Source: Clostridia bacterium
GTDB lineage: Bacteria > Bacillota > Clostridia > Oscillospirales > Acutalibacteraceae
Assembly (NCBI GenBank): GCA_024404025.1
Contig: JAKSQP010000004.1
Span: forward strand, 1 to 64,000
Direction: 5' to 3'
Length of the DNA stretch: 64,000 nucleotides
This document shows, one piece after another, positions 55,468 through 64,000 of this stretch. Positions within the stretch are counted from its first letter, which is position 1. Each line of letters begins with the position of its first letter. The notes below the pieces were generated by a model. It had not been told where the DNA came from and made no database searches. It saw nothing but the letters and a program-made list of their open reading frames with translations. Position numbers and translations under genes: made by a program.

Positions 55468-57562
55468 TGTTCTTTTTCTTTCCCGATGCGGATTTTTCAT
55501 ATCCGCAGCCCTCTGTTATGCAAACGGTCTTGCCACTCTTCTTGAGGAAAAGAGGCTTGCCGCAGTTCGGACAGTTTTCGCCTGCAGGAGCATCCCAGCT
55601 CATAAAATTGCATTTCGGCCAGTTTCCGCAGCCGTAGAAGGTGTGGCCTTTCTTGGATTTCTTCTCGATGATTTCGCCGCCGCATTCCGGACATTTTGCG
55701 CCCGTGTTTACAACAAGCGGCTTTGCGTTCCTGCATTCGGGATAACCCGGGCAGGCAAGGAATCTGCCGTATCTGCCGGTCTTTATGACCATCATTCTGC
55801 CGCACTTGTCGCAGGGGATGTCGGTTGTGTCTTCTTCAAGCTGGATCTTAACATTCTTCATTTCGGCTCTTGCTTTTTCAAGAGTCTTTTCAAAGTCAAC
55901 ATAGAATTCGTCAAGCATCTTGACATAATTCATTTCGCCGCAGCCGACTTTATCAAGATTGGTTTCCATCTGAGCGGTGAATTTGGTGTTGACGATCTTT
56001 GTGAATTTATCCTTGAGAAGACCTGTTGTTGCAACGCCCAGCTCCGTCGGAGCAAGCTGCTTTGCCTTTCTCTGAACATAGCCTCTCTTGATTATCGTTG
56101 AAAGAATTGCGGCGTATGTGCTCGGTCTGCCGACTCCGTTTTCTTCAAGCTCTTTGATAAGCGAAGCTTCGGTAAAGCGGGCGGGAGGCTGGGTGAAATG
56201 CTGATTTGAGTTGAGTTCACGGAGCTTGAGAGCTTCATCGTTTCTGATTTCGGGAAGGGAGCTCTTATCCGTTTCCTCCTCGGGAAGCTCATAAAGCTTT
56301 GTGAAGCCGTCAAACTTGACCGAATATCCCGCTGCTGTGAAAATGCAGAATTTTTCGTCTCCTGCCTTCTGTGCAAGGATTTCGGCTTTAACGGTATTCT
56401 GAACGCATCCTGCCATAAGGCAAGCCATAAAGCGTTTCCAGATAAGAGTATAAAGCTTATACTGGTCGCTTGAAAGGCTGGCTTTTACTCTTTCCGGAGT
56501 GATTGACGGGGTTGAAGGTCTGATCGCCTCATGGCCGTCCTGCGCATTTGCTCTTGACTTATAATATGCAGGTTTTTCGGGCAGATATTCGCTGCCGAAT
56601 TCATTTTCGATATAATTTGTTGCCGCCGCTCTCGCTTCTTCCGAAATGCGGAGCGAATCGGTTCTCATATAAGTGATAAGACCGATAGTGCCGATTCCGC
56701 TGACATTAACGCCTTCATAAAGCTCCTGCGCAATTCTCATTGTGCGCTCTGCCTGGAAGCCGAGCTTTCTTGAAGCCTCCTGCTGAAGAGTTGAGGTTAT
56801 GAACGGAGGAGCAGGATTTTTCTTCCTTGTGCCTTTTTTAAGAGTCTTTATGCTGTAATCTGCGCCGTCAAGGCGATCAATATAGCTCTTTGCTTCCGCT
56901 TCGTTGCCGATTTTGACCTTTCCTTTTTCGTCGGAATAGAGAACTGCCGTAAATGTTCTTCTCTGCGCAGTTGCAAGCTTTGCTTCGATCATCCAGTATT
57001 CTTCGGGATCAAAAGCATTTATTTCATCCTCACGGTCAACGATAAGTCTGACCGCAACGCTCTGAACTCTGCCCGCCGAAAGACCTCTTCTGATTTTCTG
57101 CGAAACGAAGGGACTTAATCTGTAACCGACAAGGCGGTCAAGAATTCTTCTTGCCTGCTGAGCATTGACGAGATCAAGGTCAACCTTCTTTGGATTTGCC
57201 ATTCCCGTTGCAATGCCGCCCTTGGTGATTTCGTTGAAGGTAACACGGTTTGCGGAATTAAGGTCAAGGCCGAGAACGGTTGCAAGATGCCACGAAATGG
57301 CTTCTCCTTCACGGTCCGGGTCGGCTGCAAGATAAACCGCTTCGCTTGAATCGACCTTTTCCTGAAGCTCCTTGACGAGTTTTTCCTTTCCCTTGATGAG
57401 AGCGTATTTGGGAACGAAGCCGTTCTTGACATCAACGCTCAATTTTGCCGCCGGAAGATCTCTGATATGACCTTTTGAGGCAACAACATCGAATTCTTTG
57501 CCGAGATATTTTTTGATCGTAGCCGCTTTTGCAGGCGACTCAACAATAACGAGTTTCGACAT
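55460..57562 (-). CDS. topA: DNA topoisomerase I
   Basis: A 700-residue type IA topoisomerase that relaxes negative supercoils. Toprim domain with VIVESPAKA at the N-terminus and AADPDREGEAISWHL near 115; catalytic Tyr 298 in LITYMRTDS; three C-terminal zinc ribbons beginning CDKCGRMM, CPECGGEI and CPNCGKPL. ATG 57562 has AGGAG 7 nt upstream; the earlier TTG is not needed. Precedes trmFO, as in many Firmicutes. Confidence 0.96.
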   Translation of the reverse strand: MSKLVIVESPAKAATIKKYLGKEFDVVASKGHIRDLPAAKLSVDVKNGFVPKYALIKGKEKLVKELQEKVDSSEAVYLAADPDREGEAISWHLATVLGLDLNSANRVTFNEITKGGIATGMANPKKVDLDLVNAQQARRILDRLVGYRLSPFVSQKIRRGLSAGRVQSVAVRLIVDREDEINAFDPEEYWMIEAKLATAQRRTFTAVLYSDEKGKVKIGNEAEAKSYIDRLDGADYSIKTLKKGTRKKNPAPPFITSTLQQEASRKLGFQAERTMRIAQELYEGVNVSGIGTIGLITYMRTDSLRISEEARAAATNYIENEFGSEYLPEKPAYYKSRANAQDGHEAIRPSTPSITPERVKASLSSDQYKLYTLIWKRFMACLMAGCVQNTVKAEILAQKAGDEKFCIFTAAGYSVKFDGFTKLYELPEEETDKSSLPEIRNDEALKLRELNSNQHFTQPPARFTEASLIKELEENGVGRPSTYAAILSTIIKRGYVQRKAKQLAPTELGVATTGLLKDKFTKIVNTKFTAQMETNLDKVGCGEMNYVKMLDEFYVDFEKTLEKARAEMKNVKIQLEEDTTDIPCDKCGRMMVIKTGRYGRFLACPGYPECRNAKPLVVNTGAKCPECGGEIIEKKSKKGHTFYGCGNWPKCNFMSWDAPAGENCPNCGKPLFLKKSGKTVCITEGCGYEKSASGKKKNNE

Positions 57563-57575
57563 ATTCAATCTCCTG

Positions 57576-58703
57576 TTATCTGAGAATATAGTTTTTTCCT
57601 TCGGTCTGTTCGATCAGTCCGTCCATTTCAAGCTCCATAAGAGCCGTTATGACCGCCGAAACGGGAAGCCCGCTCATTGCGCACAGCTCATCGGGATGAA
57701 TCGGTTCGTCTGTAAAAAGACCATATATTTTCTGCTTGTCGCCCGTAAGCGAGGCAGATAATTTTCTTTTTTGTGTCTGCACGGGAATATCTTCTTTTGT
57801 TTCCTTTATCTCGGAAAGCTTCAGCCTTTCGGGATAAACGGTTTCATAGTTTTCGAGAACATCCATTGCGCAGGTGACTGCTTTTGCGCCGTCTTTTATC
57901 AACTTGTTTGCGCCCATATAAGCGGTGCTTAAAATGCTTCCGGGAATGGCAAAAACATCTCTTCCCTGGTTGTTGGCGCATCTTGCCGTGATCAGCGAGC
58001 CGCTTTTTTCTCCCGCTTCAACAACAAGCACTCCGTGGCTCAATCCCGAAATGATTCTGTTTCTTTCGGGGAAGCTCGCTCTTGTGGGCGATGAAAGCGG
58101 AGGATATTCGGTTATGACCGCTCCGTTTCTGCTGATTTCTCTGCGAAGAGGCTCATTGCTCATAAGATAATTTGCTCCCAGGCCGCAGCCGAGCACGCAG
58201 ACTGTTTTTCCCCCTGCCGAAATTGCTCCCTCGTGGGCGCAGCTGTCGATTCCGAGCGCACCGCCGCTGACTATAACAACTCCCGCCTTTGCCAGATCTC
58301 CGCTCATTTTGCGGGCTATCATCCGGCTTTCCCGGCACGGCTCTCTCGTTCCCACAACTCCCATAACAACTCTGCTGTGAAGCACCGATAAATCGCCGTC
58401 AACATAAAGCACAAGCGGCATATCGGGTATCTGGCGAAGCTGGAACGGATAAACGGCATCATCGGGAGTAACGATGCTCCAATGATTTCTTGCGCAGGTA
58501 TTGACTGCAACCTCTGCATTTTTTATGCTCGCTTTTTCAAGCCTTTCAAGCTGAGCTTTTGTGAAAACGCCCGAAAGGATCCTCGTTTTTCTGTCCGCTT
58601 CAAAAAGCGTCTGCGGATTGGGAAATTCCGAAAGTATTTCATCAACTCTTGCCGCAGCTCCGAGAGCGGAGGAAAGCCATATCCAATATTTTTTATCCGT
58701 CAT
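57576..58703 (-). CDS. dprA: DNA processing protein DprA (Smf)
   Basis: A 375-residue protein that loads RecA on incoming single-stranded DNA during transformation. Rossmann-like core with VVGTREPC, VSGGALGIDSCAHEGAI and FPERNRIISGLSHGVLVVEA, and a C-terminal winged helix (about 320-372). The start is ATG 58703, overlapping the stop of the upstream methyltransferase (ATGA), with GGGAG 8 nt upstream. topA follows after 13 nt. Confidence 0.93.
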   Translation of the reverse strand: MTDKKYWIWLSSALGAAARVDEILSEFPNPQTLFEADRKTRILSGVFTKAQLERLEKASIKNAEVAVNTCARNHWSIVTPDDAVYPFQLRQIPDMPLVLYVDGDLSVLHSRVVMGVVGTREPCRESRMIARKMSGDLAKAGVVIVSGGALGIDSCAHEGAISAGGKTVCVLGCGLGANYLMSNEPLRREISRNGAVITEYPPLSSPTRASFPERNRIISGLSHGVLVVEAGEKSGSLITARCANNQGRDVFAIPGSILSTAYMGANKLIKDGAKAVTCAMDVLENYETVYPERLKLSEIKETKEDIPVQTQKRKLSASLTGDKQKIYGLFTDEPIHPDELCAMSGLPVSAVITALMELEMDGLIEQTEGKNYILR

Positions 58704-59476
58704 CTCACAAGCTCCCATGCAAGAATTGCCGCCGCCGCAGAAGCGTTGAAGGATTCCGCTCTGCCCTGCATCGGAATCGTTATCCTTTCACGGCAGACTG
58801 AAATCGTTTCCTCCGTCAGTCCGTTGCCTTCATTGCCTATGCAGCAGATGATTCCGCAGTTTTTATCAACTCTGCGAATATCGAGGGCATCGTTTTTTGG
58901 CACGGATGCAAGGGTAAGCATTCCCATGCCGTTTGCTTTTTTAATAAGCTCTGCAAGCGAATCGGCTTTGATGATGTTCAGCCTGAAAAGCGAACCCATT
59001 GCCGCTCTCAGGGCTTTCGGGTTATAAATATCGCAGCCTCCGCTCACTATAAGTCCGCTCAATCCGAGAGCTTCGGCGCTTCTGCTGACCGCTCCGAGAT
59101 TCGAGGGATCCTGAAGATTTTCGATTGCAAGATATTTTCCGCCGGCATCAAGCTCTGCCTGATTATCCTTTGCCCTGCATACGCAGAATATACCCTGCGG
59201 ATTTTCGGTATCCGAAAGCTTTTTCGCAACATCCTCGCTTATTTCACAGCTTATGCCGCCCGAGCCGATAACGACATCGAGAAAGCTCCTGTATTTTTCT
59301 TCTGCCCTTGCAGTAAAGAAAACTTTTTTTATCTCGATTCCGCTGACTGCGGCATCAGAGCAGAGCCTTGCACCTTCAAGGAAAAATTCGCCGGTCTCTT
59401 TTCTGAATGATGCGCTCGAAATAAGCTTTGAAGCATATTTGATTTTTTCATTACTGCGAGCAGTTATTACTTCCAT
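58700..59476 (-). CDS. TrmH/SpoU-family RNA 2'-O-methyltransferase
   Basis: A 258-residue SPOUT enzyme with an N-terminal L30e-like substrate domain, then LQDPSNLGAVSRSAEALG, CIGNEGNGL and IPMQGRAESFNASAAAA. It is distinct from the rlmB product at 9 kb, so the organism has at least two such enzymes. The target RNA is unknown. The start at 59476 (MEVITARSNEK) is chosen because the family begins there; the longer frame upstream is basic and unlike the family. AAAGG lies about 13 nt before it, a little far. Confidence 0.88.
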   Translation of the reverse strand: MEVITARSNEKIKYASKLISSASFRKETGEFFLEGARLCSDAAVSGIEIKKVFFTARAEEKYRSFLDVVIGSGGISCEISEDVAKKLSDTENPQGIFCVCRAKDNQAELDAGGKYLAIENLQDPSNLGAVSRSAEALGLSGLIVSGGCDIYNPKALRAAMGSLFRLNIIKADSLAELIKKANGMGMLTLASVPKNDALDIRRVDKNCGIICCIGNEGNGLTEETISVCRERITIPMQGRAESFNASAAAAILAWELVR

Positions 59477-59553
59477 TTTTATTTGATACCTTTTATATGT
59501 GTTTTTTCGACGGATTTTTCTGCATTTCCGCCGGGGATTTTTCAATAACGCAC

Positions 59554-59605
59554 AATTCAAGGCGAAGCGATGCTTCCCGAAAAAGGAAACACTTCACCCT
59601 GAATT
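59554..59605. repeat. Imperfect palindrome upstream of the trmH-like gene
   Basis: AATTCAAGGCGAAG and, inverted, AATTCAGGGTGAAG form the outer arms, and TTCC/GGAA close the inside. It reads as a 52-nt hairpin. It looks like a short dispersed repeat and lies between the rplT terminator and the methyltransferase gene. Confidence 0.55.
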
Positions 59606-59610
59606 ATTCA

Positions 59611-59651
59611 AGAAAACAGAGATGCAACATAGTATATTATGCCGCATCTCT
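59611..59651 (-). terminator. Terminator of the infC-rpmI-rplT operon
   Basis: Minus-strand arms AGAGATGC/GCATCTCT extended inward by CATA/TATG, followed by GTTTTC. It lies 15 nt after the rplT stop. Confidence 0.82.
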
Positions 59652-59665
59652 TGAGTTCAATGTGA

Positions 59666-60022
59666 TTAGTTAAGAGCTGCCTTTGCCTTCTCTGTAAGAG
59701 CGGTGAATGCAGCGGGATCAGCGATAGCAATTTCTGAAAGCATTTTACGGTTGAGGCTGATGTCAGCCTTCTTAAGACCGTTCATAAATGTTGAATAGTT
59801 CATGCCGTTCATCTTGCAGGCAGCGGAAATTCTGGTGATCCAGAGGCGACGGAAGTCTCTCTTCTTCTGCTTTCTGCCGATATAAGCATAGTTGCCGCTC
59901 TTCATAACAGCCTGCTTTGCGGTCTTGAAGAGGGTGCTCTTTGAGCCATAGTAGCCCTTAGCGAGCTTGATTACTTTATTTCTTCTCTTGCGAGTCATTA
60001 TAGCGCCTTTAATACGTGCCAT
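59666..60022 (-). CDS. rplT: 50S ribosomal protein L20
   Basis: 118 residues. [20 protein letters not shown] and [20 protein letters not shown] are diagnostic. L20 binds 23S rRNA early in assembly and, in Firmicutes, represses its own operon by binding the leader RNA, which is present upstream of infC here. Confidence 0.98.
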   Translation of the reverse strand: MARIKGAIMTRKRRNKVIKLAKGYYGSKSTLFKTAKQAVMKSGNYAYIGRKQKKRDFRRLWITRISAACKMNGMNYSTFMNGLKKADISLNRKMLSEIAIADPAAFTALTEKAKAALN

Positions 60023-60065
60023 GATTTATTATCCTCCGTTAATTTAATCAGAATGCCTTACTTTA

Positions 60066-60263
60066 TTATTTGTAAGGAACAAGACGTTTGATCTGCTTGC
60101 AGTTTGTAACATCAGCAACGCTGACCTTGCGAAGATTTCTCTTGCGCTTTGTGCTCTTCTTGTTAAGAATGTGTGACTTGTAAGCATGTGCACGCATGGG
60201 CTTGCCGCCCTTGGAGATTTTGAAGCGCTTCTTTGCGCCGCTGTGTGTCTTGATTTTAGGCAT
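60066..60263 (-). CDS. rpmI: 50S ribosomal protein L35
   Basis: 65 residues, very basic. [20 protein letters not shown] and the C-terminal [10 protein letters not shown] are typical. Middle gene of the infC operon. Confidence 0.97.
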   Translation of the reverse strand: MPKIKTHSGAKKRFKISKGGKPMRAHAYKSHILNKKSTKRKRNLRKVSVADVTNCKQIKRLVPYK

Positions 60264-60295
60264 TGTTATATCCTCCTTAATATTTTACACATTAA

Positions 60296-60814
60296 TTATT
60301 TGTTGCCTTTGGGGGCTAAAAACATCAGCATCTGTCTGCCTTCCAGCTTTGCAGGCTTTTCGATAACGGCTGCTTCTCCGATCGCTTCGGCGCATTTCTG
60401 CATAATTGTCAGACCAAGCTCGGGATGAGCCATTTCACGGCCTCTGAAGCGGATGGAAACCTTAACCTTATCGCCCGATGCAAGGAACTTGCGGGCATGG
60501 TTGATCTTAGTGTCGAAATCGTGAGTGTCGATATTGAGAGAAAGCCTGATTTCCTTGATTTCAACGATTTTTTGATTCTTTCTGGCTTCCTTCTCTTTTT
60601 TTGCCTTCTCAAATCGGTATTTTCCGTAATTCATTATCTTGCATACGGGGGGCTTTGCGTCCGGAGCGATCTTAACAAGGTCAAGATTCTTGCTCTCTGC
60701 AATTTTGAGCGCCTCTTCCGCAGACATGATGCCGAGCTGCTCGCCCTCATCGGAGATAACTCTTATCTCTTTATCACGGATATCCTCATTGATTTGCTGT
60801 TCTTTAGTGCTGAT
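60296..60814 (-). CDS. infC: Translation initiation factor IF-3, with AUC start
   Basis: 172 residues when read from ATC at 60814, the only start that gives full length and the N-terminal domain (KEQQINEDIRDKEIRVI); AGGAGG lies 9 nt upstream. Starting at the first ATG (60727) would remove 29 residues of that domain. The rest is standard: KIMNYGKYRFEKAKKEKEA linker and C-terminal domain ending MLMFLAPKGNK. Non-AUG starts (AUU, AUC) are known for infC and allow IF-3 to sense its own level. It controls fidelity of start-codon choice. Confidence 0.93.
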   Translation of the reverse strand: MSTKEQQINEDIRDKEIRVISDEGEQLGIMSAEEALKIAESKNLDLVKIAPDAKPPVCKIMNYGKYRFEKAKKEKEARKNQKIVEIKEIRLSLNIDTHDFDTKINHARKFLASGDKVKVSIRFRGREMAHPELGLTIMQKCAEAIGEAAVIEKPAKLEGRQMLMFLAPKGNK

Positions 60815-60840
60815 ATTAAAGCACCTCCTGAAATCTTAAT

Positions 60841-61004
60841 TAGGAGCCCGAAACGGTTACCTTACAAATAAAAAAGCGAGGCAGGCGCTCCTGTCTCGCA
60901 TAAAATCAAAACCAACGCAGACACTTCGCCTGCATTCATTCGGTATTGACCAGCACGGGAGCATCCCGGAAGGTGAGAGCCGTTTCTTGCTCTGCTTTAT
61001 TGTG
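60841..61004 (-). ncRNA. L20 leader RNA (ribosomal protein autoregulation)
   Basis: Between the promoter and infC the minus strand carries the features of the Firmicutes L20 leader (Rfam family RF00558): an early stem with GGCTCTCACCTTCCGGG and GGTCAATACCG, then a strong intrinsic terminator (GCGAGACAGGAG paired with its inverted arm and followed by TTTTTTATTT, 60867-60899). L20 protein is known to bind such leaders and favour termination. About 190 nt separate the start from the ATC codon. Confidence 0.85.
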
Positions 61005-61010
61005 CAAATT

Positions 61011-61039
61011 ATTTTAATATATTCCTCTGCGCTTGTCAA
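61011..61039 (-). promoter_or_regulatory. Promoter of infC-rpmI-rplT
   Basis: Minus-strand perfect -35 TTGACA (61034-61039), 17-nt spacer, -10 TAAAAT (61011-61016). Confidence 0.85.
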
Positions 61040-61058
61040 GTGTTTTTTGAAATTTTTT

Positions 61059-61700
61059 TCAGACCGTAAATTCATAATCCGGCATAAGAGGTCTTAAATG
61101 CGAAAAATCGTTCTGAAAAGAGATTCTCTGTTTGCCGTCGGCCGTATATTTTATCTTGGTGACGGAAGTGTTGTTGATGCTCAATATATAATTCCCGCTG
61201 CCCATCTCAACGGCAGCGGGAATGAAATGATTGCCGAACGAGCCGTGGGCAAAAACAAGGATCCTTTTGCCGAAGCCGAATCGCTTTTTGAGATAAGCGA
61301 TGATTTCTGCCGCTCTTTTGTCGTTATCCTCGTCGGTTTCATCTTTGAAATCGCAAATCTTATCCCCGCAAAGAATAATATTTTCAAAATAATTTCCGAG
61401 AAAATCAATATCAACTCCGAAATAGTCCTTTGAGCTGCCGTTTTCAATAAGCTCGGGAACAATCTCTATTTCCTTGGGATATTCAAGCTTTTCGGCAACT
61501 GCGGCGGCAGTTCTGACCGCCCTGACAAGCGGACTTGAAAGCACCGCATCAAACCGTGCGCCCGCAAATCTCTGCGCAAGAAGCTTTATCTGCTCTTCAC
61601 CGAGCGCCGAAAGGCCTATATCGCATTTTGACTTTCCCTCCTGCGAAGCGCCGGAGGTATCTGCATGGCGTATATAGAATATTTCAAATTTTTCTTCCAT
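61059..61700 (-). CDS. Histidine phosphatase family protein
   Basis: A 213-residue phosphoglycerate-mutase-like protein. IRHADTS replaces the common RHG at the catalytic site but keeps the phosphorylated His, and SSPLVRAVRTA and the later FAHGSFGNHF supply the other active-site residues. The physiological substrate is unknown. It lies 2 nt after the YolD-like gene as the last gene of the polymerase operon. Confidence 0.85.
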   Translation of the reverse strand: MEEKFEIFYIRHADTSGASQEGKSKCDIGLSALGEEQIKLLAQRFAGARFDAVLSSPLVRAVRTAAAVAEKLEYPKEIEIVPELIENGSSKDYFGVDIDFLGNYFENIILCGDKICDFKDETDEDNDKRAAEIIAYLKKRFGFGKRILVFAHGSFGNHFIPAAVEMGSGNYILSINNTSVTKIKYTADGKQRISFQNDFSHLRPLMPDYEFTV

Positions 61701-61702
61701 TT

Positions 61703-62128
61703 TTACACTTCCCTGCCGCCGAAAATTTCGCTTTCGATGCCGAAAATTTCGTCATACCTTATTTCCGTTCCGTCTGCAAAAACTATCTTTCTGCCGACCT
61801 CATTGAGCCGTTTTACTTTGCCTTTAAAAGGAACGAAGGCTCCGCCCGATTTTCTTTCATCCGGAACAAAACGCATAACCGTTATTTCAGGCTGACTGCC
61901 GATATTCTCCCGGATTTTTTTCATTCTTTCATCAAGAACGGCGTTTTCATCTTCACTCAGTACGGGCGCAAAATCAACGAGCCTTGCCGTTTCATCAACC
62001 GCATCGCCGTAGCCCGTCAGCGCCGCAAACGGGGCAAACTGCGCCGCTCTGTCATGCAGCGTCATCTGCGGATGATTGAGCGACTGATGATGCGGAAGAT
62101 CCGCTATTTTCTTATATTTTTCATTCAT
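61703..62128 (-). CDS. YolD-like protein
   Basis: 141 residues. The motif HPQMTLHDRAAQFAPFAALTGYG is here in parts and is the hallmark of the YolD-like family. These proteins often accompany Y-family DNA polymerases and are thought to modulate them in the SOS response. The polymerase gene is two genes upstream in the same series. Confidence 0.85.
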   Translation of the reverse strand: MNEKYKKIADLPHHQSLNHPQMTLHDRAAQFAPFAALTGYGDAVDETARLVDFAPVLSEDENAVLDERMKKIRENIGSQPEITVMRFVPDERKSGGAFVPFKGKVKRLNEVGRKIVFADGTEIRYDEIFGIESEIFGGREV

Positions 62129-62850
62129 TATTTCAAATTTCTTTCTATAAAATCCGCAGCAGGCGCCGGATCCTCAAGTCCGTGAGGATGGTGGTTGCAT
62201 CCGGGCTTGATATACACCTCAAACGGAATATCCGTATTTTCATAAGCTTTTTTGATATAGATTCCGTTTTCTTCGTATGGCACGATTTCGTCGCTGTCGC
62301 CCGCAACAAGCAAGAGCGGGATCCTGTTTTCGATAAGCTTGTGAATGTTATCAAGCGGCATATCTCTGTATGAAAGCAGGTCGCCGATTTCCGTAAGCGA
62401 AAGAGCGTTCATTATTTCCGAATGATCTTCGTTGAAGGCGCTGCTTCTGCCGAAGCCGCATGGGCAGCTCATATAATTCACGACCGGCGCATCGGCATAA
62501 ACGCACGCAATGAGCTCCGGATACCTTGCCGCCAGCTTGATTGCGAATATTCCTCCGCAGCTCATTCCGACGGGCACGCATCCGCCGCTGATATTATATT
62601 TTTCCGAAACGAATTTTATGAAATCCGCTTTTCGTTCAAGGTCGGCATCCGTTCCCCAGCGGTTGTCATTTTCGATAAATCCGAGATAATGCCCTCTTTC
62701 AAGAAGCATTATTTCCGTTTCGGGAAACGCCTGAAAATATTCGGTTTTCAGAATAAAAGCGGATTTTTCTCCCTCTTTTTCCGGAAAAACGACTGTTGCC
62801 TTTTTGCCCTCAAATTCAAACTCAACGCATTCAAAATCTTTGTATTTCAT
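62128..62850 (-). CDS. Alpha/beta hydrolase
   Basis: A 240-residue cytoplasmic serine hydrolase. Nucleophile elbow GMSCGG (Ser near residue 96), acid in GDSDEIVPY and His in CNHHPHGL complete the triad. The substrate is unknown. It overlaps the polymerase stop codon by 1 nt and the YolD-like gene by 1 nt, so it belongs to that operon, although the functional link is not obvious. Confidence 0.83.
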   Translation of the reverse strand: MKYKDFECVEFEFEGKKATVVFPEKEGEKSAFILKTEYFQAFPETEIMLLERGHYLGFIENDNRWGTDADLERKADFIKFVSEKYNISGGCVPVGMSCGGIFAIKLAARYPELIACVYADAPVVNYMSCPCGFGRSSAFNEDHSEIMNALSLTEIGDLLSYRDMPLDNIHKLIENRIPLLLVAGDSDEIVPYEENGIYIKKAYENTDIPFEVYIKPGCNHHPHGLEDPAPAADFIERNLK

Positions 62851-64000
62851 TATGCTTTATGACCGCCGACCGTTCCGTTTCGCTCTCTGGCGGTTGCCCC
62901 CTCCTCATAATTCATTCCTTTGAGAATTGCATTTTTTCCGTATCTTTTTTTAACAGAAAGAATCGCCTGCTGCATCTTCTTTTCTTTTTCGAGAGATGCG
63001 GCATCCTCTTCCTTTTTCTTTTTTTCGGCTTCATAATCGGTGAAGAGATCAAGCTGCTCAAACTCTTCTTCCTTAACATCGCTTTCATGGATAACATTAT
63101 CCGCAACAACATAAAATCTTCTGACCGTCAGCTCTTTGTTGACGATGCTGTCATAAAGCTCCGTGACCGCATCAATGATAAGCCTTGATGACGATGTGAA
63201 TTTGCCGAGATTCAACGAGCCGTGAGCATTTTTCGGCGCAGTTCTGCCGTAAAAATCCTCTTTCATTTCGCCCTTGAAATGCGCCGCATTTTCAATATCA
63301 TAGCAGACTGTCAGATCCACTCTGCTGCATACAAGTCCTTTTTCAACAAGATCAAGCACAAGAGAATCCGCCATTTCACGCACAACAAGTCTGCCTTTTT
63401 CGGCTGTATAGGGACATTGAAGCACCTGGCCCGAGCTGATGCTGTTGGTTTCGGGACGGTATGCCTTTATTTCGGAAATTTCAGTCGGCTCCCATCCCCA
63501 TGCGTGATCTATCAGCAGCTCGGCATTGATTCCGAAAAGCTTATATAAAAGGTCTTCATTATAATATTCATCCGGCTTTCCCACCGAGCAGAGAGCAATA
63601 TCACCCATGGTATAAAGTCCGTGAGCCTCCAGCTTTTTTGAATATCCCCTGCCGATGCGCCAGAAATCCGTCAGCGGAGTATGGTCCCAAAGCTTTTCAC
63701 GAAAACTCATTTCGTCAAGCTCGGCGATCCTCACTCCGTTTTCATCAGCCGGAATATGCTTTGCAACTATATCCATTGCAACCTTGCACAGAAAAAGATT
63801 TGTGCCGATTCCGGCAGTTGCGGTTATTCCCGTGCTTGAAAGAACATCCTTTATCATTTTCATCGCAAGCTCTTTAGGCGAAAGTCCGTAAAGCCGGAGA
63901 TATTTCGTTGCATCTATAAATACCTCGTCTATCGAATAAACATGAATATCCTCCGGAGCGATATATTTAAGATATATCTCATAGATTTTCGTGCTGATTT
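62850..64000 (-). CDS. Y-family DNA polymerase, DinB/UmuC-like (5' end outside window)
   Basis: The frame is open to the window edge, so the first residues are missing. About 383 residues are visible. Just inside the edge is the catalytic motif VYSIDEVFIDAT with its Asp and Glu, followed by the palm GIGTNLFLCKVAMDIVAKH and FWRIGRGYSKKLEAHG (helix-hairpin-helix), the little-finger domain, and a charged Lys/Glu-rich tail. Translesion polymerase of the UmuC/YqjW type rather than classical DinB, inferred from the YolD-like partner. A start at the internal ATG (63863) would cut out the catalytic motif and is wrong. Confidence 0.92.
   Translation of the reverse strand, partial: ISTKIYEIYLKYIAPEDIHVYSIDEVFIDATKYLRLYGLSPKELAMKMIKDVLSSTGITATAGIGTNLFLCKVAMDIVAKHIPADENGVRIAELDEMSFREKLWDHTPLTDFWRIGRGYSKKLEAHGLYTMGDIALCSVGKPDEYYNEDLLYKLFGINAELLIDHAWGWEPTEISEIKAYRPETNSISSGQVLQCPYTAEKGRLVVREMADSLVLDLVEKGLVCSRVDLTVCYDIENAAHFKGEMKEDFYGRTAPKNAHGSLNLGKFTSSSRLIIDAVTELYDSIVNKELTVRRFYVVADNVIHESDVKEEEFEQLDLFTDYEAEKKKKEEDAASLEKEKKMQQAILSVKKRYGKNAILKGMNYEEGATARERNGTVGGHKA

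Noticed and set aside
62850..63863. Polymerase gene starting at the ATG at 63863
   Set aside because: The frame stays open to the window end and the upstream part encodes the catalytic SIDE motif, so the gene begins outside the window.

Overview
The window looks like a chromosomal segment of a low-to-mid GC, Gram-positive, endospore-forming anaerobe of the Clostridia, most like the Oscillospirales/Ruminococcaceae. The evidence is the rRNA leader and promoter style, a complete spoIIE, the Firmicutes order of the S10-spc-alpha ribosomal cluster with zinc-type S14, an L20 leader RNA upstream of infC, and a Na+-pumping decarboxylase. Species identity cannot be settled from the partial 16S alone. 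The right edge cuts a Y-family polymerase gene and the left edge cuts a 16S rRNA gene.

Layout. 1-840: 5' end of a 16S rRNA gene read leftward, with its leader and a near-consensus promoter. 0.8-9 kb: an MFS transporter, a PrsW-type membrane protease, a PHP phosphoesterase, mnmA, an S1-domain protein and spoIIE. 9-17.8 kb: a tightly packed rightward operon of rlmB, a large membrane protein that looks like a catalytically dead P1B-type ATPase with a long acidic N-terminus, a NUDIX hydrolase, maf, a FliB-like Cys-rich protein, a GH92 mannosidase and a ChbG/YdjC deacetylase. 18.1-24.5 kb: an oxaloacetate decarboxylase Na+ pump split into four genes, glyS, a TetR regulator and an RluA-type pseudouridine synthase. 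This block is bordered on both sides by clusters of short palindromic repeats.

25-40 kb: 31 genes read leftward, rpsJ to rplQ, including secY, map, infA and rpoA. adk is absent from its usual place between secY and map. The cluster is driven by a good promoter about 455 nt upstream of rpsJ, and the leader contains a terminator-like hairpin. 40.7-48.3 kb: a small unknown protein, a cation/proton antiporter, a GH78-like rhamnosidase, a hydroxypyruvate-isomerase-like protein, a tandem class II aldolase and a class III aminotransferase. This looks like accessory carbon metabolism.

48.3-61 kb: housekeeping genes read leftward: infC-rpmI-rplT, trmH, dprA, topA, trmFO, an acyl-carrier-like protein without the phosphopantetheine serine, rnc, an Elp3-like radical SAM protein and smc. 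A ~274-bp inverted-repeat element lies between the carrier gene and rnc. 61-64 kb: a Y-family DNA polymerase followed by an alpha/beta hydrolase, a YolD-like protein and a histidine phosphatase.

Most of the window is ordinary core genome. The points that stand out are the degenerate P-type ATPase, the serine-less acyl carrier protein, the MITE-like insertion beside it, the covarying palindromic repeats, the long S10 leader and the active-plus-degenerate tandem aldolase.
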